A stretch of 64,000 bases of DNA from Calothrix sp. NIES-2100 (GCF_002368195.1 NZ_AP018178.1:1372238-1436237); one strand, 5' to 3'. Positions 10,559 to 19,396 are shown, counted from the stretch's first letter. Program-made: numbers and translations. The notes: a model not told the origin generated them from the sequence alone.

Positions 10559-11290
10559 TCAAGCTACATAGTCAAAAAGCATGGTGTTCATGTAGCGATC
10601 TGCCCATTCTGTACCAAAGGATTTCTCTAGAACTCGCCGGGTTTTATCATTCTGTTGCTGCTTTGTACAGTAATTGCGTTGTCCTGCCAAAACCTTGGAA
10701 ATATCCAAATTTGATGTTAAAGGTGTTTCTGTACTAGCAATTTGACAATGGATCGTTAAAAATTCCCGGACGCGATTGAGAAACCGATCTTCTTCTTGAG
10801 GGTTTTCGGGACGCACAAACAGACAAAAGTCTGAAAAGATATCACCCCAAGCTGGTAAAGTTCGTGGTTGGGAAAATTCTAGCCGAGATAAAACAGACAA
10901 TTCTTGATAATAGCGTGGTGGGAGAGTGCGATCGCTACTGACTGGAGACAAATCCGCGATCGCTGCACTAATTGCTCCTCCTCGCCCGCCAACCAAATCT
11001 GTACCAAAGATGGGAATGGCATATTCAGGATTGGGGAACATTACACAGTGCAGAATATCTAAGCCATTGCCGACCTGAGCTAATTCTAAATGCAGTTTGC
11101 GAAATTGCGGAGTCTGGTAGCAATGATTTTCTATGATTAGCCGTTCGCCTTCCAGGTGTCCCTCAACGTAGCCTAAACCTTCTGGGACAGAGTAAGGGGA
11201 GAGATCCAGGTGCTGATGCCAAATTTCTTCAATGGAATCCGCCAATCTGTGGATTAGAGAATGCTGACGGCTTCTTATCGATGTTTGCAT
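10559..11290 (-). CDS. pcyA: Phycocyanobilin:ferredoxin oxidoreductase
   Basis: This 243-residue enzyme reduces biliverdin IXalpha to phycocyanobilin with electrons from ferredoxin, supplying the chromophore for phycocyanin and for bilin photoreceptors. ENHCYQTPQFRKLHLELAQ, LDILHCVMFP and FGTDLVGGRGG are family signatures. With this start, Glu69, His81 and Asp98 fall at the places of the catalytic Glu76, His88 and Asp105 of the Synechocystis enzyme. I chose the inner Met (11290) because the first six codons of the longer frame do not match the family. It is convergent with the AbrB-like gene and lies downstream of rcaC. An L box at 11522 lies upstream. Confidence 0.95.
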   Translation of the reverse strand: MQTSIRSRQHSLIHRLADSIEEIWHQHLDLSPYSVPEGLGYVEGHLEGERLIIENHCYQTPQFRKLHLELAQVGNGLDILHCVMFPNPEYAIPIFGTDLVGGRGGAISAAIADLSPVSSDRTLPPRYYQELSVLSRLEFSQPRTLPAWGDIFSDFCLFVRPENPQEEDRFLNRVREFLTIHCQIASTETPLTSNLDISKVLAGQRNYCTKQQQNDKTRRVLEKSFGTEWADRYMNTMLFDYVA

Positions 11291-11521
11291 AATAATCAGG
11301 AATGACAATAGGTGAATAAGTATTAGCTTACAGTTCTCTACCCCGATCTCTGCCTTAGTCTCTCAACGGGTCTGATCGTCATTGAGGGGAGTCAGCGACC
11401 AAAAGTATTTTCCCATGCGTTGGTTTTGCAAACAACTACCCACTCTCCTATCCCTAAGTTAAGCGAGGCGAAACTGGGGGATGAGAACGTAGAATATCAA
11501 TACCTAGCTTGCCTGATATTT

Positions 11522-11539
11522 TGTGCAAAATGTGTGCAA
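11522..11539 (-). promoter_or_regulatory. L box: RcaC-binding direct repeat upstream of pcyA
   Basis: The minus strand reads TTGCACA-CATT-TTGCACA, a perfect match to the TTGCACA-N4-TTGCACA pattern. It lies in the gap between rcaC and pcyA, about 232 nt before the pcyA start and in the pcyA orientation. In Fremyella, pcyA is a known RcaC/L box target, so red-light induction of pcyA by the neighbouring regulator is the likely reading. Confidence 0.88.
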
Positions 11540-11560
11540 TCCGGGGATAAGATTGATAAA

Positions 11561-13480
11561 TCAACTTGCCCATGCTTTTACTCGTTGTAACCGCCGCAGA
11601 ATCCGGTTAGCTAGTTCGACTCCTTTAACTGGCTTACACAGATAATCATCTGCACCGACGGTAAACGCTTGATTTGTGCTTTCGGAGTCTGTCAGCACAC
11701 TCAAGAATAATACTGGCAAACGCTGCCACTGGGGGTCACTGCGGAGAATTTGGCAGAGTTCAAAGCCGTTGATATGTGGCATATTTACATCTAAGACTAG
11801 GGCATCGGGAGTGACTGCTTGCAGTACTGTCCAAAATTGTTGCGGATCGGCAAGGGTTGTGACTTTAAATCCCCAAGGTTTCAGTAAGGTGGGGAGAGTG
11901 CGTAACCAATCTTGATCGTCATCAAGGATCATTACCTTGTGGGAAATTTGCGGATCTCGTAATAGATTGACTACAGCATCAATCACTTGCTCTGGTGGAG
12001 TTGGTGCTGTTAAAAAAAGTTTACCACCCCGGCGCATCACCTCCAGGCGATCGCTCAAGTCACCGCGATCGCCCATAACGACAATTGGCAAATCTGGGTA
12101 ACGCTGTGTCAATGTCTGCAATGTCTCCCAATATTTACTTTCCTCGGAGGTAGCAGCATTGGCTGGAATTGGGGGTAAGCGTAACATGATAACATCAGGA
12201 TCTTGAGCTAAAACATCCCAATAAGGCTCAGTTGCGATCAAGGTTTGAGCAATCTCTAGGCGAATTCCCCGACTTACTGCTACAGCCTCTAGGGATTTGT
12301 TAAACTCGGTGTCCAAACTCACAAGCAGCAACAAAGGCGATTGCCCATTGGGAACTTGGGACATTTGGATGAGTGTGGTATCATCTATTTCTTGCTGGAG
12401 AGCTGTCACCAGTGTTTTCATCAAGGGTGCATGTTTCGGTTGCAATGGCTCTCGACCACCCAACCAATACTCCAATTGACGGGCGACGTGCATTGTTTTG
12501 GTTAACCCAAAGACTCCCAAAGTACCTGCTAGTTTGTGAGCCAGTTGTTGCGCCTGTGCTTGTTTTTGAGGTGTGAGTTGATTAGTTTGTAAGTCTCTGA
12601 CAGTTTGTAACAAAATCGTCATCTGATCGAGACTTTTTGGTTTAGTCGTTGTCCAAGTCTCGTTGAGGAAAGCAAGGTATTGTTGTTGAGATTCGGTTGG
12701 CGGCTGATGCAGTGGTGCATCGCTTTGGGTATCTTTAAACCTACCAGAGGCATTAGGAGAATTATTCTCTTGAGATGTTGTAGATAGTACAGTTCCTTCT
12801 TCCGTATTCGGTGCTTTTAGGTAGTAGCCCCGTCCATGCATGGTAGCAATGAAATCTTGGGGCGCACCGGCAGCAACCAGCTTGTGCCGCACCCGTCGGA
12901 TATGGGAACGTACCGTAGCCTCCGAGGGAAAATCTTCTGAAGACCATAATCGGTCTAAAAGTTCTTCAGTGCTAAACACATGCTGACAGTCGCGCAGCAG
13001 TAGTTCTAGCAAATCATATTCCATTGTTGTCAGGTTCAGGGGACGACCATTATAGGTGACTTCACAAGTACTAGGGTTGAGGAGTAAATCACCCCAGGTG
13101 AGCAAGGGAAAAGGATTATTACTTCCGCGCCTCACTAATGCCCGAATCCTGGCGATCAGTTCTATGGGATCGAAAGGTTTTACCACATAGTCATCTGCGC
13201 CTGCATCCAATCCCTGGACTTTGGCGGTAATCGTATCTTGAGCCGTGAGTAATAATATCGGTTGGGTGTATCCCTGTGTGCGGAAACGCTTGCATAAACT
13301 GATACCATCCAACTTTGGCAGCATGATATCTAGGACGATCAAGTCATACTCAAAGGTGGAGCCGTATGTCCAGCCCATCTCCCCATCCTTGACAGTATCT
13401 ACAACATAATGGTGGCTTGCTAGATTTCTAGTCAGGACTTTAATTAATAGATCGTCATCTTCCACAAGCAAGATTTTCAT
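11561..13480 (-). CDS. rcaC: RcaC-like response regulator of chromatic acclimation
   Basis: This multidomain regulator has 639 residues. In order it contains a receiver (1-118, Asp51 in LIVLDIMLP), an OmpR/PhoB winged-helix DNA-binding domain (about 125-222), an HPt domain (about 270-370, His315 in QQLAHKLAG), a degenerate receiver-like segment (about 385-505), and a C-terminal receiver (513-635, Asp564 in ALVLDVNMP). Fremyella RcaC, as I recall, has 651 residues with Asp51, His316 and Asp576. The phospho-sites here have the same spacing from both ends. RcaC binds L boxes, and two perfect L boxes lie nearby. It probably receives phosphate from RcaE via RcaF. Identification is strong from architecture and context, though not from an alignment. 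Confidence 0.88.
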   Translation of the reverse strand: MKILLVEDDDLLIKVLTRNLASHHYVVDTVKDGEMGWTYGSTFEYDLIVLDIMLPKLDGISLCKRFRTQGYTQPILLLTAQDTITAKVQGLDAGADDYVVKPFDPIELIARIRALVRRGSNNPFPLLTWGDLLLNPSTCEVTYNGRPLNLTTMEYDLLELLLRDCQHVFSTEELLDRLWSSEDFPSEATVRSHIRRVRHKLVAAGAPQDFIATMHGRGYYLKAPNTEEGTVLSTTSQENNSPNASGRFKDTQSDAPLHQPPTESQQQYLAFLNETWTTTKPKSLDQMTILLQTVRDLQTNQLTPQKQAQAQQLAHKLAGTLGVFGLTKTMHVARQLEYWLGGREPLQPKHAPLMKTLVTALQQEIDDTTLIQMSQVPNGQSPLLLLVSLDTEFNKSLEAVAVSRGIRLEIAQTLIATEPYWDVLAQDPDVIMLRLPPIPANAATSEESKYWETLQTLTQRYPDLPIVVMGDRGDLSDRLEVMRRGGKLFLTAPTPPEQVIDAVVNLLRDPQISHKVMILDDDQDWLRTLPTLLKPWGFKVTTLADPQQFWTVLQAVTPDALVLDVNMPHINGFELCQILRSDPQWQRLPVLFLSVLTDSESTNQAFTVGADDYLCKPVKGVELANRILRRLQRVKAWAS

Positions 13481-13483
13481 CTG

Positions 13484-13603
13484 AAGTATGAAGTATGAAG
13501 TATGAAGTATGAAGTATAAGGGAGTTCCAAGTTATTGTTATCGGTTGACGGTTGACTGTTGACAGCTTTGAGGGGAATAATTTATTTTTTGGAGTTATCT
13601 AAA
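13484..13603. repeat. GAAGTAT heptamer repeat and MITE family A-like element
   Basis: Five tandem copies of GAAGTAT (from 13484) lie directly upstream of the rcaC start. They run into a copy of the dispersed element, from AAGGGAGTTCC near 13518 to AATAATTTATTTTTTGGAG near 13595, with a GGTTGACGGTTGACTGTTGAC core. The element occupies most of the rcaC-rcaF gap and may affect rcaC transcription. Confidence 0.6.
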
Positions 13604-13761
13604 GTTACTCTATCCTTTGGGGGATGGGCAGGAATTGCTCCAAAAATTCACGGCAATTTCTCTTAGCTCCAACCCAAGACTGCAATGCCTCATCTTTTCC
13701 ATACACAAAGGGCATATACCAATTTTTGTCATCCTTCATCCTTTTTTGGCGATCATTGCGG

Positions 13762-14130
13762 TTACCAATGGAGAATTCTTGTAATTTGCTCTGGGAGATC
13801 CAGGGAGTTAAAAGGCTTGGTAATTACACCACTGACTCCCAAATCATGAAACTGACGCTTTTCCGCCGTTTGGGCTTTGGCTGTTAAAAAAATCACTGGA
13901 ATTTGTTCGGTTTGTGAATGAGACTGAAGTTCTTTAAAGGTAGCAATTCCATCCATCTCTGGCATCATTACATCCAACAAAATCACATCAGGTTGTTCAC
14001 TTTGGGCAGTTTGGATGCCTTCCTGTCCAGAACTAGCAGTGAAAACTTCCCACCCCGCTGTCATTTTGATGCCAAATTGGACAACGGTTTGAATGGTTTC
14101 TTCGTCATCAATAATTAAAATCCGCTTCAT
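13762..14130 (-). CDS. rcaF: RcaF-like single-domain response regulator
   Basis: This 122-residue protein is a stand-alone CheY-like receiver. Asp8/Asp9 form the acidic pocket, Asp53 (ILLDVMMPEMDG) is the phospho-acceptor, Thr83 and Lys105 (ITKPF) complete the site, and there is no output domain. I chose the inner Met (MKRILIIDDEE). In CA3, RcaF is a small receiver of about 124 residues that relays phosphate from RcaE to RcaC. This gene lies between rcaE-like and rcaC-like genes on the same strand, which supports that role. A different CheY-like function cannot be excluded from sequence alone. Confidence 0.8.
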   Translation of the reverse strand: MKRILIIDDEETIQTVVQFGIKMTAGWEVFTASSGQEGIQTAQSEQPDVILLDVMMPEMDGIATFKELQSHSQTEQIPVIFLTAKAQTAEKRQFHDLGVSGVITKPFNSLDLPEQITRILHW

Positions 14131-14459
14131 GCATAGGTTCTCCATCATTTGGCATTTATTATTTCTTGCTTGTATCCACGTTCCTTGCGCGTTTCCTCTG
14201 GAGAGAGAAGGAAGCCTCAGATCAGACTTCTCCTGTTGTCTGCCTTGTCCCCCAATCCCCTTTCCCGGATGAATAGCAACTTACGTTACTTAAATAATAA
14301 AAGAAGCAGATAGTTACGAAATTTAAATGTAACGCGATCGCATATCTTACAATTAGCGAAGATTTCCGAATTCAAGGGTAATTATTAGTATAATTTGAAG
14401 CGTGTTTTCCTCAATAGCATTACTGTCATCCCATAAAAATACTTTTGGTGACCAAAATT

Positions 14460-15152
14460 ATGAAAACATCTCTAGCTGCTGTGACTGCTAGCTTTGCGTT
14501 GCTGATAGGAACCAACGCTGCTAGTGCAGCTGTATTGTATAACGGCTCATCAATAAACAGCCAAACACCTGCTCAACAAGGATGGTTGTATCTTGCAAGT
14601 AAGATCTCTCCGGTTCCATCAGCGATCGCCACAATTAATGGCACAATTCTTGATACCAGCGGCACTAATGCTAATTATGCCGGATATTTTCGCCAATCTC
14701 CGGTTACCCTAGACCGCAGCAAAGGTTATACCATCACTTTCCGAGTGCAAATTAATTCTGAAAGCCACAGTTCCAACAATCGCGCTGGCTTCAGCATGAT
14801 CGCAGTTAGCAACAAATTAGCCACTGAACAGCAACCCTACGGTATAGAATTAGGTTTTTGGGAAAATAGTATTTGGGCGCAGAATGTCGGCTTTAGCCGT
14901 GGTGAAAATGTGGCATATAACACCAAAGCTTCCGGTAAAACATATAAACTAGCCGTTAAAGATAGTAAATATAAATTATTTGTCAATGGAGTGGTCGCTC
15001 CCATTCTTCAAGGTAACCTGCGACAATATATAGGCTTCACTCCACCACTAGGTAATAAAAATCCTTACACCATACCTAATTTGCTATTTTTGGGCGATAA
15101 TACTACATCTGCTAAAGCCAAAGTCACTATAGTTGGTGTTGAAGTCAACTAA
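14460..15152 (+). CDS. Secreted protein of unknown function
   Basis: About 230 residues. An N-terminal signal peptide (MKTSLAAVTASFALLIGTNAASA) predicts export. The rest is beta-rich, with no Cys and no catalytic motif that I recognise; the pattern (SKGYTITFRVQINSE, YGIELGFWENSIWAQN, YKLAVKDSKYKLFVNG) resembles a lectin/concanavalin-like jelly-roll. No PEP-CTERM anchor is visible. An in-frame start 15 nt upstream is also possible. It is transcribed against the surrounding rca genes and separates rcaF from rcaE. Confidence 0.65.
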   Translation: MKTSLAAVTASFALLIGTNAASAAVLYNGSSINSQTPAQQGWLYLASKISPVPSAIATINGTILDTSGTNANYAGYFRQSPVTLDRSKGYTITFRVQINSESHSSNNRAGFSMIAVSNKLATEQQPYGIELGFWENSIWAQNVGFSRGENVAYNTKASGKTYKLAVKDSKYKLFVNGVVAPILQGNLRQYIGFTPPLGNKNPYTIPNLLFLGDNTTSAKAKVTIVGVEVN

Positions 15153-15225
15153 GCCAAATTTTTCTATTCTGTAAGCGATCGCTGGCAGTATAATTTTTCA
15201 GGTTGAAGTAAAAGGCAGATGGCAG

Positions 15226-15987
15226 ATGGCAGGAGACAGAAGGGAAAATCATATCAAGGTTAATATTCTACTAATTATCCTGGTAATCATGCTGAACTTG
15301 CTGCTTAGTCTGAATCAGACAGCAGCTGCTGCACCAGCTACATCTTCAATTTACGAACAGCGAACTATCCACAGCCGAGATGGTATTGGAAAATACTATA
15401 TCGGTAGAGAAATTGCCCAGGTAATGGGACATCTAGGCGCAGGCTGGCTAGAAAGGCCTAATCGCGAGGCGGAGGAACAGCCAAGCAAGATAGTCAATGT
15501 CCTCAATCTCAAACCCAGTGATGTAGTAGCAGATATTGGTGCTGGTACAGGCTATATGAGTTTTCGCATCGCACCGAAATTAACCACAGGAAAAGTGTTA
15601 GCTGTGGATATTCAGCCAGAAATGCTGGATATTATTGAGCTTCTCAAAAAACAGAACAATATCACCAACGTTGAACCGATTTTAGCTAGCCTGACTGACC
15701 CCAACCTACCACCAGCAAGTGTAGATTTAGCTTTGATGGTAGATGCTTATCATGAATTTGCTTATCCGCAAGAAGTGATGCAAGGAATTGTCAAAGCACT
15801 GAAACCTGGAGGAAGAGTAGTTTTAGTAGAATACCGGGGTGAAAATCCTTTGATTATGATTAAACGCTTGCACAAAATGACACAAAAGCAAGTCCGTAAA
15901 GAAATGGCAGCGGTGGGTTTAGTTTGGTTAGAAACTAAAAACATATTACCGCAGCAGCATTTAATGGTGTTTCAACGCCTGGGGTAA
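15226..15987 (+). CDS. SAM-dependent methyltransferase with signal peptide
   Basis: This protein has 253 residues. A hydrophobic N-terminus (ILLIILVIMLNLLLSLNQ, then AAAAP) looks like an export signal or membrane anchor. It is followed by a class I methyltransferase domain: VVADIGAGTGYMSFRIA is the SAM-binding loop, VLAVDIQPEMLD the acidic strand, and VDLALMVDAYHEF motif IV. Exported methyltransferases of this kind are common in cyanobacteria and their substrates are unknown. The 3' end overlaps the 3' end of the convergent rcaE-like gene by 27 nt, so the two genes may affect each other's transcripts. Confidence 0.8.
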   Translation: MAGDRRENHIKVNILLIILVIMLNLLLSLNQTAAAAPATSSIYEQRTIHSRDGIGKYYIGREIAQVMGHLGAGWLERPNREAEEQPSKIVNVLNLKPSDVVADIGAGTGYMSFRIAPKLTTGKVLAVDIQPEMLDIIELLKKQNNITNVEPILASLTDPNLPPASVDLALMVDAYHEFAYPQEVMQGIVKALKPGGRVVLVEYRGENPLIMIKRLHKMTQKQVRKEMAAVGLVWLETKNILPQQHLMVFQRLG

Positions 15988-18084
15988 TGTGAAAGCAAAA
16001 GTACTTCCACAGCCTGGAGTACTCTCAGCCCAAATTCTGCCGTTGTGTTGTTCAATAATTTTGCGACAGATAGTCAGCCCTAAACCAGTACCACCTTTTT
16101 TGCGGGAGTCGGAAGAATCTACTTGTTGAAACCGTTCAAAAATCTTTTCCAGTTGATCGGCGGGAATTCCCTGTCCTTCGTCTCGCACGCGAAATACTAC
16201 TTCTTTAGGGGTGTTTGAAGTTGGCAAATTCTCCTCAGTTACCAATTCCACATTTAACCAAACCGTCCCCCCTGGTGATGAGAACTTAATCGCATTACTG
16301 AGTAAATTTGTTAAAGCTTGTAAGATGTAATCTCCATCTGCCCAAACTAAAATATCCTGTGGTTGTTTGACTAAAGTGATTTCTTGCTGCTGTGCCATTG
16401 CTTGCATGGCTTCTGCTGCTTGGATCATCAAATTTGCAGCGTTGCAGGCTTGACAATCTAAGATAACTTTGCCTGATTCTATGCGCTGTAAATCGAGGAC
16501 GTTATTAACTAAACGCACCAATCTTTCAGTACTTTCATCGGCAATTCCGAGCATTTGTTGCCCTTCGGTGGAGAGAGTGCCTAATCGCCCCGTAGCAAGG
16601 ATTTTCAGGGCGCTGTGCAAGGATGTCAGGGGAGTTCGCAGTTCGTGGCTGATGACAGAAATGAATTCGTCTTTCATCCGTTCGATGGCTTTGCGATCGC
16701 TAATATCGCTACTCAAGGCAAAAAATCCCTTGACGGTTTTCTGCTCATCTAGATGGGGAATGTAAGTGACATCAACTGCTCGCCCACTACCATCTTTTAA
16801 AACAATATCATTTTCATAGTTGACAGCTTGCCCGGACAAAGCTGTTTCTACATAAACTTTCATCCGGTGATAGCAATCTTCTCCCCAAACTTGACGCAGA
16901 TGGAAACCAAAAATTTCTGTGGGAGATTGCCCCAGCCAATCCCGATATGCTTGATTATTAAAGCGATATTGTTGTTGCTCATCCACATAGGCAATTAATA
17001 CTGGCAAAGCATTGGTAATCAATCGTAATTGTTCTTCACTTTGTCGCAACGCCGCTTCTGCTTGCATCCGCACATTGATTTCTTCCTGCAATTCAGCTGT
17101 GCGGGCTGCCACAACTTCTTCTAAATGTTCCAGTAGTTGGGCTTGAGACAAGGCTATACTGATTTGGTCTGCCAATTGTTGCATCAGTTCCAGTTCAAAA
17201 TCTACCCAATGGCGATCGCTACTGCATTGGTGGGCGATTAATAAACCCCACAGCTGATTTTGGGAGTGGGCATTGAGATTTTGGACAATTGGTACAATCA
17301 GTTTGGCTTTGATTTGGAATTGATCGACAAATTCGATTAAACAATCTGCCAAACCCGCCGCCGGATCATGGACATCAGCGATCGCTCTGACTCTTCCCTG
17401 AGCATAAAGTTGTTGATATTCTTCAGGAAAGACTTCCTGGGGAAATTCCAGATCCATCAGTGTGGGATAATCTGGTAAGACCGATTCGCTGATAGTTTTG
17501 CCAGTCCCATCAGGCAAGACATGATAAATTAGTACGCGATCGGCTTGGAGAATCCGTTGCACTTCTGTAACGGTGGTATGCAAAATTTCCTTAAGTTGTA
17601 ACGACTGGCGAATTTTTAACGTCACTTCCGAGAACAATTCCACCCGCTGCTGCTGCTGTCGTAATTCCGCCTGAATTGATTCCCGTCGCTGACTAATGTC
17701 TCGTAATACCAGCAGATGACAGTGAGGAATGACATTTGGTGTTAAAGTATATTCTACTTCTCGGCGAATCTGGGTAGAAGATGAGACTAAAAGTTCTCCG
17801 CTCAACGATTGTCCGGGTGGAAAATTAAGAGAGTTTGGTTGACGAGCAAATTCCGCAGCGATGAAAGTTGATATTGCTTGGCCTTTGAGTTGCTGACGCG
17901 GTAGACCTAGTAAATCACAAGCAGCAATATTCATATCTACGATACATAAGCCATCATCAATCAGAGCGATCGCATCATGGGTGTTCTTAAATAAAGTTTG
18001 AATCAGACGCTTTTGAGTTCGTCGTTGATGTTTGGATTTTTTCGCGCCCGATTGCGAGTGCTGCTTTGAAGAACGTTTTGACAC
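15961..18084 (-). CDS. rcaE: RcaE-like photosensory histidine kinase
   Basis: This protein has 707 residues. In order it contains a PAS-like domain (about 25-135), a bilin-type GAF domain (about 148-320), a PAS domain (about 345-465), HisKA (His480 in SVISHELRTPL) and an HATPase (N box NLLSNAIKFS, G boxes DEGQGI and GGTGLGLTI). The GAF carries Cys248 (GLADCLIEF), at the place where phytochrome-like GAF domains bind the bilin, with Leu rather than His after it. The distance from Cys248 to His480 is 232 residues, the same as Cys198 to His430 that I recall for Fremyella RcaE (655 residues); the N-terminus here is about 50 residues longer. Position next to rcaF, rcaC and pcyA supports RcaE. I could not confirm the green/red protochromic residues. 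Confidence 0.75.
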   Translation of the reverse strand: MSKRSSKQHSQSGAKKSKHQRRTQKRLIQTLFKNTHDAIALIDDGLCIVDMNIAACDLLGLPRQQLKGQAISTFIAAEFARQPNSLNFPPGQSLSGELLVSSSTQIRREVEYTLTPNVIPHCHLLVLRDISQRRESIQAELRQQQQRVELFSEVTLKIRQSLQLKEILHTTVTEVQRILQADRVLIYHVLPDGTGKTISESVLPDYPTLMDLEFPQEVFPEEYQQLYAQGRVRAIADVHDPAAGLADCLIEFVDQFQIKAKLIVPIVQNLNAHSQNQLWGLLIAHQCSSDRHWVDFELELMQQLADQISIALSQAQLLEHLEEVVAARTAELQEEINVRMQAEAALRQSEEQLRLITNALPVLIAYVDEQQQYRFNNQAYRDWLGQSPTEIFGFHLRQVWGEDCYHRMKVYVETALSGQAVNYENDIVLKDGSGRAVDVTYIPHLDEQKTVKGFFALSSDISDRKAIERMKDEFISVISHELRTPLTSLHSALKILATGRLGTLSTEGQQMLGIADESTERLVRLVNNVLDLQRIESGKVILDCQACNAANLMIQAAEAMQAMAQQQEITLVKQPQDILVWADGDYILQALTNLLSNAIKFSSPGGTVWLNVELVTEENLPTSNTPKEVVFRVRDEGQGIPADQLEKIFERFQQVDSSDSRKKGGTGLGLTICRKIIEQHNGRIWAESTPGCGSTFAFTLPQALKHH

Positions 18085-18421
18085 CTACATCCAGATGTAA
18101 GGGAACATTTCCATTTTTTACTGAACTTGTCGAAAGTTCAAATTTTCTCAAGTTAATTTTGGAAAATTTAACAATTTAAACCTCGTTTATTTTGAAACCT
18201 GGAGTAGTACGGAACCCAAAGCCCGCTAATACCAGTAGGGAGCAAGATGCTCCCACTACTTTTAAAACTATGGTTCTTAAAATAGATGTGGTTTAAATAC
18301 AAAAAGTCAGGCAAAAACAAGCAGGCGATCGCTAACTTCCACATGCAACAACACTTCAAGAACTTGGCGCATATATACTAATTCTGAGATAAATAAAGCC
18401 ATATACTGCGGGGAGACAGCT
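18085..18421. other. Region upstream of rcaE, no gene
   Basis: This AT-rich stretch lies between the divergent rcaE-like gene and the DUF433 remnant. Its first 60 nt (to about 18146), together with the start of rcaE, recur at 18980-19173. The region should hold the rcaE promoter. I see no other feature. Confidence 0.5.
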
Positions 18422-18911
18422 ATGACTTCAGCAGCGAATAGGCAAACCTCAATTATTCGTGCTGAGCGTGGATTAACAATCCCAGGCACACGCATCACAC
18501 TCTCCGATGTGATGGACTATGTAACAGAGCAATATCCACCTAAATTTATCCAAGGACTATTTGATCTAAGCGAGGAACAAATTAACGCTGCTCTAGCTTA
18601 TATTAAGGGAACTCCAAAAAATAAATTATGCCAAATTGTAGGGGCGGGGTTACCCCGCCCCTACGAGTTGCGGGTTTGGTAAGTTAATGATTGGAATATT
18701 TTTTTATTTGCAAGTCCCTAAGACCAATCGTGCAGAGGTGGAAGCAGAGTATCATCAAGTCCTCAAAGAAGCCGAAGAACTCCGCCAATAATACGAAGAG
18801 CAAAATCGTGAGCTAGTAGTGCGAATTGCAGCACAGCCCCCCAAGCCTGGAACTGAGGCGGCTTGGGAAAAACTTCGGGCAGCAAAGGTAAAGCGCTCCT
18901 CGAAGGTATGA
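18422..18911 (+). pseudogene. DUF433 family protein gene, broken by a MITE and a stop codon
   Basis: Residues 1-62 (RAERGLTIPGTRITLSDVMDYV ... SEEQINAALAYI) are a DUF433 domain, a small helix-turn-helix antitoxin-like family. A MITE (18607-18718) interrupts the reading frame after AYI. Skipping the MITE and one TAA continues the protein as KTNRAEVEAEYHQVLKEAEE. A TAA stop at about 18791 then interrupts the remainder (YEEQNRELVVRIAAQPPKPG), so the gene is dead twice over. Its end overlaps the ATG of the next remnant (ATGA), the usual arrangement with a DUF5615 partner. Confidence 0.85.
18607..18718. mobile_element. MITE family A, intact 112-bp copy inside the DUF433 gene
   Basis: The ends are GGGAACTCCAAAAAATAAATT and TTTTTTTATTTGCAAGTCCC, with a central perfect palindrome GTAGGGGCGGGG / CCCCGCCCCTAC. 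It is flanked by a 3-bp duplication TAA (18604-18606 and 18719-18721). Removing it restores the DUF433 reading frame. It matches the ends of the element at 7001-7313. Confidence 0.9.
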
Positions 18912-18991
18912 TTTTCTTAATCGATCATCATCTCAAAGGTCATGCTTTAGTTTTCTTGGGTGCGATCGCCAGACAGGGCGTTCTTAAATAA
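18908..18991 (+). pseudogene. DUF5615-like partner gene, 5' fragment
   Basis: The first 23 or so codons (MIFLIDHHLKGHALVFLGAIA) match the start of the PIN-like proteins that are commonly paired with DUF433 genes. The frame is lost where the duplicated rcaE 5' segment begins at 18980. A HIP1 octamer (GCGATCGC) lies about 10 nt before the junction. Confidence 0.7.
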
Positions 18992-19173
18992 AGTTTGAAT
19001 CAGACGCTTTTAAGTTCGTCGTTGATGTTTGGATTTTTTCGTGCTGGATTGCGTTAGTGCGATCGCCAGTGCGTCTTTTGAGAAGGAATCGCTGCAAAAA
19101 AGAATGTTTTGACATCTACATCATGTAAGGGACATTTCTATTTTTTACTGAACTTATCGAAAGTTCAAATTTT
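18980..19173 (-). repeat. Duplicated 5' end and upstream region of rcaE
   Basis: From GTTCTTAAATAAAGTTTGAA onwards this segment repeats 17983-18146, which covers the first 30 or so codons of rcaE and about 60 nt upstream. It has point differences and an extra segment of about 35 nt containing GCGATCGC. It encodes no usable protein. The copy lies about 900 bp from the original, in the same orientation, with the DUF433 remnant between them. Confidence 0.9.
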
Positions 19174-19396
19174 AGAAATTTACCGAATTTTTTTTCGGTA
19201 TTATGGTTGCATATTGACAATATCTGGAACATTTCTTGATATTTATGATTAAAACACTTGTAATCCTTTCTCCACCTGAACTATTAAGAAAATATACGGT
19301 AATTTATTGTATAATAATATAGTGAAGCGGCATTGAGAGGTTGATGGTGTAAGAGCAGACAATACAGGTAACCAATTAGCTAAGTCAGGCGTAATT
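19174..19396. other. Upstream region of the DUF4157 gene
   Basis: There is no gene here. A TACCGAA / TTCGGTA inverted repeat lies at about 19182-19202. The sequence TACGGTAATT at 19292 matches one half of the sulfur-island operator, but the other half is absent. Confidence 0.4.

Noticed and set aside
10438..10737. Toxin partner overlapping the AbrB-like gene
   Set aside because: The frame has no PIN or other toxin motif, and most of it is antisense to pcyA.
19292..19316. Sulfur-island operator upstream of the DUF4157 gene
   Set aside because: Only the left half (TACGGTAATT) matches. The centre and right half do not, and the gene is not sulfur-related.
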